Shown piece by piece: positions 23,585 through 32,241 of a stretch of 64,000 nucleotides of DNA (position 1 is its first letter; every line of letters starts with the position of its first letter). Source of the stretch: G963665215 sp963665215. Lineage in GTDB: Bacteria > Chloroflexota > Dehalococcoidia > Lucifugimonadales > CAUZJF01. The DNA lies in contig CAXXWW010000002.1 of the NCBI GenBank assembly GCA_963665215.2, positions 62,001 to 126,000 on the forward strand, in the 5' to 3' direction. A program made the translations under genes and the position numbers. A model generated the notes under the pieces. That model saw nothing but the letters and a program-made list of their open reading frames with translations. It made no database searches and was not told the origin of the DNA.

Positions 23585-24496
23585 ATGAGCAAGTATCTTA
23601 TGTCGCGTCGCATCGCACTCGGGATGCTAGTCACCATGGTCTCGGTTTTGTTGCTGGCCGCTTGTCAGGGCGACCCAGGGAAGCCGGGTAACACTGGTGC
23701 TGCGGGTAACCCTGGTTTTCCAGGCGAGCCGGGGCCGCAAGGGGCTCCGGGTCTGCCTGGTTTTCCAGGCGAGCCGGGTATAGCGGGCAACTCCGGCGCA
23801 CCGGGCAACCCTGGCAAGCCGGGCGCCCCCGGAAAGCCGGGTTTTCCCGGACCAGCGGGCCCACCGGGTGAAGCCACTTCACCGGGAGCTAGCATAATGG
23901 TCGCCAGCCCGGTCATTTTCCTGGACAAGGGCCTGATGATTGCGGGTTCCGGGTTCCGGGCCTTCGAGGCCGTTGAGGTCTTCTTCGAGCTTGGCGGCGT
24001 GCAGCCGAGCCTTGGGTTCGCCCAGGCCGACGCGGGCGGCGCGTGGACGCTAACGGTGACGAGGCTTGACGAGATTCGGAAAATCAAGACAGCCGTGACG
24101 AAGCTAACCGGCTCGCCAGTCGTCACACTCATGGCCGAGGGCGTGGACGGCAGTAAGGGGAGCACCCCTGTGATGGCGGTGGCCGAGTCGCCGCCGGTGG
24201 CGGTGGTTGAACCTCCGTCCGTCGGGGCGAGTGTGGTGGCGGGCACGGTGGAGCAAGGTGGCACTATCACAGTGACGGTGGCGGGCTTCGGGGACGGGGA
24301 GGGAATTACATTACTCTTGACCACCGGCGTCAACCAGAAGCCGCGGATCGGGGTAATCAACGCCGGTCCCACCGGTGCCGCTACGAAGGACATATTGCTA
24401 AGGAGCATTTATGGTCCAGGCGTGTATACCCTCGAGGCGATTGGGTCCAGCGGCACCCTGGCTACGGCGGCAGTCATCATAGTCGCGGACAAGTAG
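23585..24496 (+). CDS. Collagen-like repeat lipoprotein
   Basis: 303 residues. A signal peptide ends in the lipobox L-L-A-A-C, with the lipidated Cys at residue 27. Residues 29-96 are an almost perfect Gly-X-Y tract rich in proline (G-K-P-G, G-F-P-G, G-A-P-G), as in a collagen triple helix. Residues 100-303 hold two beta-sandwich domains of similar design. Bacterial collagen-like proteins usually trimerise and form surface stalks or adhesins. The protein is expected on the outer face of the membrane. Ribosome site GAGGGGGG precedes the ATG. Confidence 0.85.
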   Translation: MSKYLMSRRIALGMLVTMVSVLLLAACQGDPGKPGNTGAAGNPGFPGEPGPQGAPGLPGFPGEPGIAGNSGAPGNPGKPGAPGKPGFPGPAGPPGEATSPGASIMVASPVIFLDKGLMIAGSGFRAFEAVEVFFELGGVQPSLGFAQADAGGAWTLTVTRLDEIRKIKTAVTKLTGSPVVTLMAEGVDGSKGSTPVMAVAESPPVAVVEPPSVGASVVAGTVEQGGTITVTVAGFGDGEGITLLLTTGVNQKPRIGVINAGPTGAATKDILLRSIYGPGVYTLEAIGSSGTLATAAVIIVADK

Positions 24497-24574
24497 CAAA
24501 GGGTCCCTAGGAGCCGTCGGCCAAGAACTTCGCAGATGAGCAGGTGGTTTCTAGCGCTGATCTGGAGAGGTGAA

Positions 24575-24607
24575 GTAGCCCCGTGCGAACCAAGCGCACG
24601 GGGCTAC
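24575..24607. terminator. Bidirectional terminator-like hairpin
   Basis: A perfect 13-bp stem (GTAGCCCCGTGCG and its complement) with a 7-base loop. It lies between the converging lipoprotein and CorC-type genes. The flanking bases are A/T-rich but without a long T tract. Confidence 0.7.
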
Positions 24608-24730
24608 TATTTGCCAGGGCTCAGGCGCCTTTCCTTCTGCGCGGGCGCGGATGGATTTCCAAGCGCCCAGGATATGCGACGACGGGCTCGGCCCGGCGAG
24701 GTCCGCTTCCCGCGCAACGCCTGATACCGC

Positions 24731-26041
24731 TTAAGCGGCCTCGGGGTCTTCCGCAAGCCGGGTCACGCGGAGCCGCTTGAGTCGACGACCGACCGTTGAT
24801 ACGACCTGGATCTTCAGGCCGTCGTATTCGACCTCATCTCCCGCGCTTGGGATCTTTCCCAGACGCTGATACACGAAGCCCCCAATTGTGTCGAAGCCGT
24901 TGCCCTCCACGGTCATGTGCAACAGCTCATTTAGCTCGTCAATGCTTACGCGAGCGTCCATCAGGAACTCCCGGTCGCTGACCGGCTCGATATCCGGCCC
25001 ACCGACGTCGAACTCGTCATTTATTTCGCCAACTATCTCCTCAAGCAGGTCCTCGATAGTTACCATGCCGGATACCCCGCCGTACTCGTCGATAACTATC
25101 GCGATGTGGACCTGCTTTTCCTGAAACTCGTTCAGCAGCTCCTCAAGTGTCTTGGACTCGGGTATGAATAGAGCGGGCCGGACCACGCGGGCCGTCAGCG
25201 AGCCGGGGTCCCCCTTGTTGCGGCTGAGATGGCCCAGAATGTCCCTGGCGTAGGCGATACCCTGGATATGGTCCAGGCTGCCCTCGTAGACCGGCACCCT
25301 GCTGTGACCCGACTGGACCAGTTGCTCTGCCAGGTCGTCCAGCGGCGTGCCGAGCTCGGCCGCTACTATGTCGACACGCGGGACCATTATCTCTCGGGCC
25401 GCGGTCTTATCCAGCTGCACCACACCACGTATCATCCTGACCTCGCGCTCGTCCAGAGGCTCCCCGTCGGCGTCCATGGAAATGCCCAGATCTCCTGGGG
25501 GTACCTCCGCCAGACCGTCGGCGCGATCGGCGTGGTCCCGCCCCACCAGCTTAACGGCGCGGGCTTCAACGGCCAATACCGGTCTGAAGATGAGCGCCGG
25601 ACCGCGCAGCAGAGATGCGATCCTTAAGGCGGTCCCCTCGCCCAGCGCCGACGCCAGGGCGGCGGCGGCGGCGTGGGCGACACCCAAAAGCGCCAGGACG
25701 GCCAGAGAGACCAGGGAAATCAGTCCCCATTGGGTGTCCCATCGCGATATTACCAGCGCGGCGCCCGACAGCATGCTCGAGGCGAGGAACAGGTACCTTA
25801 GCAGAGAGAGTGCGCCGGCCGGCCCGAGGGGTGTAGAGTAGAGGCTTTCCAGGGCTTGGGCGCCGCGGACCTCGCGGGCGGCGAGCCACTGGACTCGCTC
25901 TTTCCGGACCGAGACCAGGCTGGCCTCACCGAGAGACGCGAGGGTGAAGCAGACCACGGAAATGGCCCAGACCACCCACGGTAACGTACTGTCACTCTCC
26001 AATTCTAGAAACCCTATCCCTGATCGGAGATTGCCGGCCAT
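24731..26041 (-). CDS. CNNM/CorC-HlyC family membrane protein with CBS pair
   Basis: 436 residues. Residues 20-165 hold about four membrane helices of a DUF21/CNNM domain (W-A-I-S-V-V-C-F-T-L-A, L-I-S-L-V-S-L-A-V-L-A-L-L-G). Residues 195-320 form a CBS pair (R-E-I-M-V-P-R-V-D-I near 217, H-S-R-V-P-V-Y-E, I-V-I-D-E-Y-G-G-V-S-G-M-V-T near 322). Residues 355-430 are the CorC_HlyC transporter-associated domain (R-V-S-I-D-E-L-N, T-I-G-G-F-V). The family is linked to magnesium or cobalt export. It lies 27 bp after glmU, probably in the same transcript. Confidence 0.88.
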   Translation of the reverse strand: MAGNLRSGIGFLELESDSTLPWVVWAISVVCFTLASLGEASLVSVRKERVQWLAAREVRGAQALESLYSTPLGPAGALSLLRYLFLASSMLSGAALVISRWDTQWGLISLVSLAVLALLGVAHAAAAALASALGEGTALRIASLLRGPALIFRPVLAVEARAVKLVGRDHADRADGLAEVPPGDLGISMDADGEPLDEREVRMIRGVVQLDKTAAREIMVPRVDIVAAELGTPLDDLAEQLVQSGHSRVPVYEGSLDHIQGIAYARDILGHLSRNKGDPGSLTARVVRPALFIPESKTLEELLNEFQEKQVHIAIVIDEYGGVSGMVTIEDLLEEIVGEINDEFDVGGPDIEPVSDREFLMDARVSIDELNELLHMTVEGNGFDTIGGFVYQRLGKIPSAGDEVEYDGLKIQVVSTVGRRLKRLRVTRLAEDPEAA

Positions 26042-26068
26042 TGACCGCCGGCGATGCGGCGTTTCCGA

Positions 26069-27436
26069 TCATCGTCTGTTGTTGCCGCTCTTTTTGGGAC
26101 GCACCTTTGCCGGGGCGCCTATCGCCATGGAGTCCGGTGGCACATCCTTGTTGACGACGGCGCCGGCGCCCGTCGATGAGCGGGCGCCTATGGTGACGGG
26201 GGCAATCAGCATCGAGTCGCTGCCGATAAAGGCGTCGTCTCCTATGAGGGTGCGGTGTTTCTTGACGCCGTCGTAGTTGCACGTGACGGTACCCGCCCCG
26301 ATGTTGACATTGGCTCCAACCACGGCGTCACCAATGAAGCTAAAGTGGCCGGACTTTGTACCTTGTCCCAGGCGGCTCTGCTTGACCTCCGCGGAGGTCC
26401 CTATGTGAACGCCCTTTCCCAGGTGGCTGCCCGTCCGGATGTGACTGAAGGGCCCGACCTCTACCAGGTCCTCCAGCGTCGAGCCTCTCACCACCGACGC
26501 GATGATCCGGCAACCGTCGCCAACCTCGGCGCCGTCGATGATCGAGTTCGGCCCAATCTCGCACTGGCGACCGATTCGCGATCTCCCAATTATATGGGTA
26601 TTGGGGAACACGACAGTGTCCTGCCCCAGCTCGGCGTCCAGGTCTATGTATACCGATGATGGGTCGGGCAGGGTTACCCCCGACAGCATCCAGCGCTCAC
26701 GCAGGAACTGCCGCAGCGCGGCCTCTACCTGGGCTAGCTGCACTCGCGTGTTGACACCCAATATCTCTTCTGGCGTCTGCGCGGGGACGGACTCGATAGC
26801 CAGGCCCTGCCGGGACGCCTCCGCCACCAGGCCGGTCAGATAGACCTCGCCTCGGGGAGATGGGGCGAGGGCCTCCAGGTGGGGCCACAGCCACGAAGCG
26901 CGGAAGCAGTATATGCCGCCGTTGACCTCTGTCAGAGACCGTATGCTCTCATCGGCCTCGCTCTCCTCGACGATGGCGGTAATTCGCCTCGACCCGTCCC
27001 GGACCACCCTTCCCATGCCATGGGGGCTGGGGTGGTCCGCGGTGAGCAGCGTGATGCACGCGTCGCCCGCCAGGTGGCGGCGCAGCATGGAGGCGAGGGT
27101 CTCGGGGCGGATAAGGGGTACGTCGCCGTGCAGCACGGCGACTGTATCGACGGCCTCAAGGAGCCCTCGGGCCTGGAGCAGGGCGTGGCCCGTGCCCCGC
27201 GGCTCCGATTGCACTGCGTAGCCCACGCCGTCCCCAAGTGTCTTCCTGATGCCGTGGGAGTCGGGAGCGACGACGACGACGGTGGTGTCGAAGCCGCCGC
27301 CCTTGGCCGAGTCCACGACGAGGCTGACCAGCTCTCGCCCGCAGACCCGGTGCAGCACCTTGGGCAACAGCGATCTCATGCGGGTGCCTTCACCCGCGGC
27401 AAGTACGACGGCTGCCTGAAGAGCCATGTCTGCCAA
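26069..27436 (-). CDS. glmU: Bifunctional UDP-GlcNAc pyrophosphorylase / glucosamine-1-phosphate acetyltransferase GlmU
   Basis: 455 residues. The uridyltransferase half starts V-V-L-A-A-G-E-G-T-R-M near residue 11 and has L-P-K-V-L-H, G-T-G-H-A and L-H-G-D-V-P-L. The acetyltransferase half is a left-handed beta helix of hexapeptide repeats from about residue 250, with the conserved R-T-G-S-H-L-G, N-Y-D-G-V-K-K-H-R-T and G-A-G. It makes UDP-GlcNAc for peptidoglycan and glycans. Length equals the family norm. A good promoter (27531-27560) lies upstream. Confidence 0.97.
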   Translation of the reverse strand: MADMALQAAVVLAAGEGTRMRSLLPKVLHRVCGRELVSLVVDSAKGGGFDTTVVVVAPDSHGIRKTLGDGVGYAVQSEPRGTGHALLQARGLLEAVDTVAVLHGDVPLIRPETLASMLRRHLAGDACITLLTADHPSPHGMGRVVRDGSRRITAIVEESEADESIRSLTEVNGGIYCFRASWLWPHLEALAPSPRGEVYLTGLVAEASRQGLAIESVPAQTPEEILGVNTRVQLAQVEAALRQFLRERWMLSGVTLPDPSSVYIDLDAELGQDTVVFPNTHIIGRSRIGRQCEIGPNSIIDGAEVGDGCRIIASVVRGSTLEDLVEVGPFSHIRTGSHLGKGVHIGTSAEVKQSRLGQGTKSGHFSFIGDAVVGANVNIGAGTVTCNYDGVKKHRTLIGDDAFIGSDSMLIAPVTIGARSSTGAGAVVNKDVPPDSMAIGAPAKVRPKKSGNNRR

Positions 27437-27530
27437 AAACGTCAGACGCCTTACGCAATTGGCTACGCAGCCGTGCGCAAGGCGTCCCGATACCTCTCAG
27501 TTTCCTGCGGAAATGTCCACCTTTCGTCCT

Positions 27531-27560
27531 ATCCTACCAGCGGTAGCGACGAGGTGTCAA
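27531..27560 (-). promoter_or_regulatory. Promoter for glmU
   Basis: Minus-strand TTGACA (27555-27560), 18-bp spacer, TAGGAT (27531-27536). It leaves a leader of about 90 bases. Confidence 0.6.
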
Positions 27561-27661
27561 GGCGGCGCCCACCCTCGCGGCGCTGCCTTTGGGACTGCGG
27601 CATCGTTCCGGCCTGTCGCGGGCCTGTGACATGTGAAATGCGGAGCGGACGCGGCCACCTA

Positions 27662-27690
27662 TGGACAAGGCCCGTACCCTGCCGTATCCT
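27662..27690 (+). promoter_or_regulatory. Promoter for the CtBP-like dehydrogenase
   Basis: TGGACA (27662-27667), 17-bp spacer, TATCCT (27685-27690). The start codon is at 27758. The 321-bp gap 27437-27757 thus holds two divergent promoters and nothing else recognisable. Confidence 0.5.
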
Positions 27691-27757
27691 ATCGCCGTGA
27701 TTCCAGGGGCGCCCCGGTGACGGGACCCCCTGCGCAGCGCCAAATGGGAGGGCCAAG

Positions 27758-28810
27758 GTGGAACGAATTTTCAAGGTGGTGACCAATCGGCCCGCTGGGG
27801 CCGGCGACATCGTGGAAGGCGCCTACGACCTGGAGATGGAAGCGCTCGGCCCAATCGGCGCGGAGATCATTGGGGTCTCAGCGCCGACCGAAGACGACTT
27901 TCTGGCTGAGGCGCGGGACGCCGACGCGATCATTGGGGGAAAGAGCCCGATTACCAGGGCCGTGATCGACGGACTCGAACGGTGCAAGGTGATCGCCGTT
28001 GGCAGCGTGGGCACCGACACCGTCGACGTGCCGGCGGCCACCGACCGCGGCATCCCGGTCACCAATGTGCCCGACACCTTCATCGACGAGGTCGCCGACC
28101 ACACGATGACATTGATACTGGCGACCTTCCGGAGGCTGACCCTCATGGACCGGATGGTCAGGGACGGGCGATGGAGCGAGGGGCGGCCCTTCCTGTATAG
28201 CTTCCCCCGCCTCATGGGCCAAACACTGGGCTTCATATCCTTCGGCCACGTGGCCAGGGCCGTGGCGGTGCGGGCCGCCCCCTTCGGCCTCCACATGCTC
28301 GCCTACGACCCCTACATTGAGGAGCTCACCATCTCCGGGTACGGTGTCGAGCCGGTGGGACTGACCGAGGTGCTCCAGCGCTCCGATATCGTCTCGATGC
28401 ACGCCCCGGGAACAGACGAGACGGAGCACATGCTGACCGAAGAGCATTTCAGGTTGATGAAGCCCCACGCGCTGTTCATCAACAACGGTCGGGGCTCGAC
28501 GGTGGACGAGGCGGCGCTCATCAGGGCCCTGGAGGAGCGGTGGATCGCCGGGGCGGGCCTGGACGTCCTGGAGCAGGAGCCGCCGGAGCCGGAAAACCCT
28601 TTGCTTCACATGGAGAACGTCATCCTGTCTCCTCACGTGGCATCCGCCTCGGCCCGCTTTGACCCTCAGCGGCGGCGCCGCGTTGGGCAAGAGATCGCGT
28701 TGGCGCTCACCGGCCGTTGGCCGATGGCCTGCGTCAACCCCTCGGTGCTGGAAAAATCGGGGTTGAGACGCTGGCAGCCTTACTCGATGGAGAGGGGCCC
28801 TGCCCGGTAG
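27758..28810 (+). CDS. C-terminal-binding-protein-like D-2-hydroxyacid dehydrogenase
   Basis: 350 residues, starting at a GTG that has a GGAGGG ribosome site. The dinucleotide-binding region is unusual: G-F-I-S-F-G-H-V-A-R instead of G-x-G-x-x-G, so the glycine pattern is relaxed. The catalytic Arg (N-N-G-R-G-S near residue 245), Glu (D-V-L-E-Q-E-P near 270) and His (S-P-H-V-A near 291) are present. NAD-dependent oxidation or reduction of a 2-hydroxy/2-oxoacid is expected. Substrate unknown. It is monocistronic, reading away from glmU. Confidence 0.85.
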   Translation: MERIFKVVTNRPAGAGDIVEGAYDLEMEALGPIGAEIIGVSAPTEDDFLAEARDADAIIGGKSPITRAVIDGLERCKVIAVGSVGTDTVDVPAATDRGIPVTNVPDTFIDEVADHTMTLILATFRRLTLMDRMVRDGRWSEGRPFLYSFPRLMGQTLGFISFGHVARAVAVRAAPFGLHMLAYDPYIEELTISGYGVEPVGLTEVLQRSDIVSMHAPGTDETEHMLTEEHFRLMKPHALFINNGRGSTVDEAALIRALEERWIAGAGLDVLEQEPPEPENPLLHMENVILSPHVASASARFDPQRRRRVGQEIALALTGRWPMACVNPSVLEKSGLRRWQPYSMERGPAR

Positions 28811-28871
28811 CGAGCGTTCCCAGGCCCCATTCCGGCTCACCGGGCCGAGTAAGTCATCACTGAGCCTCGCC

Positions 28872-28900
28872 TTGTGTCACCCTGGCCGAGATGCTACAAT
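28872..28900 (+). promoter_or_regulatory. Promoter for the glycosyltransferase / phosphatidyltransferase genes
   Basis: TTGTGT (28872-28877), exactly 17 bp, TACAAT (28895-28900). It leaves a leader of about 220 bases before 29124. The 313-bp gap 28811-29123 shows no other signal. Confidence 0.6.
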
Positions 28901-29123
28901 CTGCCGAGGTTCAGGGGCCGCCCCCAATTTGCCGGACCGCGTCCATTATGTCTACTTGGGCGCATGGGTCGCGCCGGAACGAACACCCACACGCGTTAGA
29001 TGAGTTGCCTGAGGTTGTCGGGCACAAACGTGGCGATCATCGGGGTATGCAACTGCGCGTCGGCCCCGTCGCGGGGGGACGATTGGAAGACCGCTCCGTT
29101 GAGACTCCTTTAACGGGAGGGCC

Positions 29124-30284
29124 GTGGGCTCCGGTCAGGGCGCTGATATGGACCGTCCCATCAAGATAGCCCTGGTGTCGGCCTTCGATTACGCTACTCA
29201 CGGCGGTGTCAACGACCACATCCGCAAGCTGGCCACCCAGTTTGAGACCTGGGGGCACTATGTGCGTGTCATAGCGCCGTGCTCGAACCCCCAGCGCGTC
29301 TCCGACAGGAACTTCATTCCCATGGGCAGGCCGGTCCCGGTGCCAAGCAACGGATCCATCGCCCGCGTCTCCCTGTCGGTGTGGCTGCGTCCGCGGATCA
29401 AGAGGCTATTGCAGGACGAGGCCTTCGATATCATCCACCTGCATGAGCCTTTTGCAGGATTCGTTCCTCTAGGCGTGCTGAGCGTCTCTGAGACCGTGAA
29501 TATCGCGACCTTCCACTCCTATCGCAGCTCCCGTTTCTACCGCATCGGCGGCACCAGGCTGACCATGCCGTACTTTCGCAGGATCCACGGACTGATCGCT
29601 ACATCGCAGCCGGCCCGGGATTTCATTAGCCGCCACTTCGCCGGCGACTACGAGGTCATTCCCAATGGGATCCAGGTGGAGGACTTTGCCAACGGCGTGG
29701 CGCCATTCCCACATCTGCGGGACGGCATGATGAACCTGCTGTTCGTGGGGAGGCTTGAGAAGCGCAAGGGCCTGAAGCACCTGCTAGGCGCCTATAGCAT
29801 GCTCAAATGGGACTGGCCCAATCTCCGCCTGCTGGTTGTGGGGCCGGGCAAGCCGGACGAGGACTCTTACCGGATCATGAGCGAGCGTAACCTCCAGGAC
29901 GTCGTGTTCGTCGGCGCGGTGTCCGAGAAGGACAAGGCCCGGTACTACCGAACGGCGGACATCTACTGCTCTCCGGCCACCGGCAGAGAGAGCTTCGGGA
30001 TAGTGCTTCTGGAAGCCATGGCGGCGGGCAAGCCGATAGTGGCCAGCTCTATAGAGGGATACTCCAGCGTCATCACTCACCGGGTGGAGGGCCTGCTGGT
30101 CCCTCCCAAGAACGACGAGGCCCTGGCCCACGCTATCGCGGAGCTCCTGGCAGACTCCCGCCTTCGGAGCGCCCTTTCGGCCAACGGCCAGCGAAGGGCT
30201 GAAGGGTTCCGTTGGGAGCGGGTCGCAAAACGTGTCATGGACCATTACATGCTGTTCGCGAATGGCGCCGCGGCCCGAGCCTGA
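29124..30284 (+). CDS. GT4-family glycosyltransferase, PimA-like
   Basis: 386 residues from a GTG with a GGGAGGG ribosome site; the ATG at 29148 is a possible later start. The N-terminal Rossmann half has G-G-V-N-D-H-I-R-K-L-A near residue 27 and H-L-H-E-P-F near 98. The C-terminal half has the donor-binding V-G-R-L-E-K-R-K-G-L near 209 and R-E-S-F-G-I-V-L-L-E-A-M-A-A-G near 287 (E-x7-E). It resembles phosphatidylinositol mannosyltransferases. A CDP-alcohol phosphatidyltransferase follows, so the pair may build a glycosylated phospholipid of the membrane. Confidence 0.88.
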   Translation: MGSGQGADMDRPIKIALVSAFDYATHGGVNDHIRKLATQFETWGHYVRVIAPCSNPQRVSDRNFIPMGRPVPVPSNGSIARVSLSVWLRPRIKRLLQDEAFDIIHLHEPFAGFVPLGVLSVSETVNIATFHSYRSSRFYRIGGTRLTMPYFRRIHGLIATSQPARDFISRHFAGDYEVIPNGIQVEDFANGVAPFPHLRDGMMNLLFVGRLEKRKGLKHLLGAYSMLKWDWPNLRLLVVGPGKPDEDSYRIMSERNLQDVVFVGAVSEKDKARYYRTADIYCSPATGRESFGIVLLEAMAAGKPIVASSIEGYSSVITHRVEGLLVPPKNDEALAHAIAELLADSRLRSALSANGQRRAEGFRWERVAKRVMDHYMLFANGAAARA

Positions 30285-30416
30285 CGAGGCCCGGCTGCCG
30301 GCAAGGGCGCTGTGTCGCCGGCACTCGCCCTCGACTGGAGACCGGTTGGCGGTAATCGACGCGCGTCTAGACCCCGACCTCTACGCCTCGCATTTGCGGC
30401 CCATACGGGGGAATTA

Positions 30417-31061
30417 GTGGGCAGGGCCATAGCCCGAACATTCGTCTCCACCTACCTGCAAGGGCCGGCTGCCACGCTGTTAACGAGGCTCGGTGTCTCG
30501 CCCAACGCGATAACGCTGTCGGGACTCCTGGTCGCCGGAGCGGGCGCGTACCTGTTGAGCCTGGGCGAGCTCGCGTTGGGGGGCGCCGTGCTTCTCCTGT
30601 CTGGGGCCTTTGACCTTCTCGACGGCGCCGTGGCCCGCGCTACGGGCAGAGTGACCCGCTTTGGCGCGTTATTGGACTCGGTGGTCGACCGCGTGTCTGA
30701 GGCGGCCATACTTCTGGGTCTCCTCGTATTCTACCTCGGCCGGCCTTCATCGTTCGGCTCGGATTTGGGAGCGGCCCTGGTATTCATAGCGCTGGCCGGC
30801 TCCATCATGGTCAGCTACATTCGGGCGCGGGCCGAGGGTCTCGGGGTGGAGTGCAATCTGGGGGTTATGACCAGGCCGGAGCGGGTCGTCATCCTGGGAG
30901 TGGGACTGGTCATCGGCCAGTGGTGGCTGCCCGCGGTGTCGGTGGCGCTGGGGGCCATCGCGGCGCTGACCATGGTCACCTCGCTCCAGCGCGTCGCGCA
31001 CGTCCGGCGCGTCCTGGGAGACCGGGAGCGGGTCGACTCCTCACAACACCAGGACGGATGA
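30417..31061 (+). CDS. CDP-alcohol phosphatidyltransferase
   Basis: 214 residues from the GTG at 30417, which has a GGGGG ribosome site; a longer frame begins at 30312 but its first 35 residues are Arg/Pro-rich and unlike the family. The catalytic motif D-x2-D-G-x2-A-R-x8-G-x3-D-x3-D is complete (F-D-L-L-D-G-A-V-A-R ... F-G-A-L-L-D-S-V-V-D). There are about six membrane helices. It transfers a phosphatidyl group from CDP-diacylglycerol to an alcohol. A phosphatidylinositol- or archaetidylinositol-type synthase fits the neighbouring PimA-like gene, but glycerol phosphate is possible. Confidence 0.88.
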   Translation: MGRAIARTFVSTYLQGPAATLLTRLGVSPNAITLSGLLVAGAGAYLLSLGELALGGAVLLLSGAFDLLDGAVARATGRVTRFGALLDSVVDRVSEAAILLGLLVFYLGRPSSFGSDLGAALVFIALAGSIMVSYIRARAEGLGVECNLGVMTRPERVVILGVGLVIGQWWLPAVSVALGAIAALTMVTSLQRVAHVRRVLGDRERVDSSQHQDG

Positions 31062-31112
31062 GCAGGGGCAGTTCGCGATCCGCCTCTACTTTAACCCGAC
31101 ACGCGGCTGCGC

Positions 31113-31118
31113 TACAAT
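31113..31118 (+). promoter_or_regulatory. -10 element upstream of the dithiol oxidoreductase gene
   Basis: TACAAT with a weak TTTAAC 17 bp upstream (31090-31095). It has the same GCTACAAT form as the box at 28893-28900. Confidence 0.4.
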
Positions 31119-31181
31119 GGGATATGTGTGGCCCTGATTTGGGGGGCCGGCACGCCCGGGCACACTGACGCGGGAGGCGTA

Positions 31182-31910
31182 ATGCCGATACTCCAGCAAA
31201 AGGACCGCGAGGCGGTGCAGCGGAGGTTCGACACAGAGCTCAAGCGAGACGTCGACATCACGCTGTACACCCAGGGCAACACAGGGCTCTATATCCCTGG
31301 GCGCGAGTGCCGTTACTGCGGTCCGACACAGGAGCTGGTGGAAGAGGTGAGCGTCCTGTCGCCCAAGATCCACCTCGAGGTGGTCGATATCTACAGGGAC
31401 CAGGAGAGCGCGGCCAGCCGCGGCGTCGATAGAATCCCCGCGCTGGTCATCGGCGGCGACAACAGCGGAAACGCCAAGTTCTTTGGCATGCCATCGGGCT
31501 TCGAGTTCGCCCTCCTCCTGGACTCCATCGTTGCCGCCTCCAGTCGACGAAGCCCGCTGCAGCTTGAAACGCGTCGCCGGCTAAGGGCGCTTGAGGAGGA
31601 CGTACACATCCGGGTGTTCGTCACGCCCAGCTGTAAATACTGCCCTACCGTTGCCCGTGTCGCCCACTTAATGGCCTTGGAATCCCCCAGGGTGAAGGCA
31701 GACGTAATAGAGATACAGGAGTTTCCCGATCTGGCGGGTTTGTACAGAGTGATGGGCGTCCCGAAGACGGTCATCAACGACAGCGTTCAGTTCACTGGCG
31801 CGGTTTCCGAGGAGGTGTTCGTCCGGCGCGTCCTGCAGGCCGTTGGGGCGGAGGAGCCAGACGTAGACGAGGTCGAGGCGGTCTCGGACCAGACGACCCC
31901 GATTGCGTGA
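31182..31910 (+). CDS. PDO-like double-thioredoxin/glutaredoxin disulfide oxidoreductase
   Basis: 242 residues from the ATG at 31182 with a GGGAGG ribosome site. There are two thioredoxin-fold halves, each with a C-x-x-C active site: C-R-Y-C near residue 45 and C-K-Y-C near 150. This arrangement is that of protein disulfide oxidoreductase (PDO), which forms or reduces intracellular disulfides, often with a thioredoxin-reductase-like partner. The first half has a small insert before C-R-Y-C. The end is acidic. Cis-Pro is seen in each half (R-I-P-A-L, G-V-P-K-T). Confidence 0.87.
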   Translation: MPILQQKDREAVQRRFDTELKRDVDITLYTQGNTGLYIPGRECRYCGPTQELVEEVSVLSPKIHLEVVDIYRDQESAASRGVDRIPALVIGGDNSGNAKFFGMPSGFEFALLLDSIVAASSRRSPLQLETRRRLRALEEDVHIRVFVTPSCKYCPTVARVAHLMALESPRVKADVIEIQEFPDLAGLYRVMGVPKTVINDSVQFTGAVSEEVFVRRVLQAVGAEEPDVDEVEAVSDQTTPIA

Positions 31911-32170
31911 TATCGTTTCGGCCCAGATCTCCCTCCCGTGCCCGTTTCTGGCGCTGTGGGGCGTTCTATTTTGGCCCCCGCGGACCGGCGGCGGCTTGTG
32001 CGCGCGGCCGTGGGCAAGGGAATGCCTCCCGGCCGCCTGTGCAGGGCAGAGATCACTTTCATTCGGAGTAGCTACCACAGGATGGGCGCTCTATTAGGCT
32101 GATGAAATATTGGGTGTGCAGAGGGGCGAAGCCCCGGCGCCTGTCCTGAGCCCGCCGAAGGGCTGGGAGC

Positions 32171-32187
32171 CTGAGGGTGTCCCTCAG
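32171..32187 (+). terminator. Terminator-like hairpin after the PDO gene
   Basis: Perfect CTGAGGG-TGT-CCCTCAG stem-loop followed by AAATAAATTTT. A second small hairpin GGGGC-GAA-GCCCC lies at 32127-32139. The 331-bp gap 31911-32241 holds these and no gene. Confidence 0.5.
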
Positions 32188-32241
32188 AAATAAATTTTCC
32201 CCTCTTCTTAAAAAGGAAGGGGGCCAGGGGGATGGTCGAAA

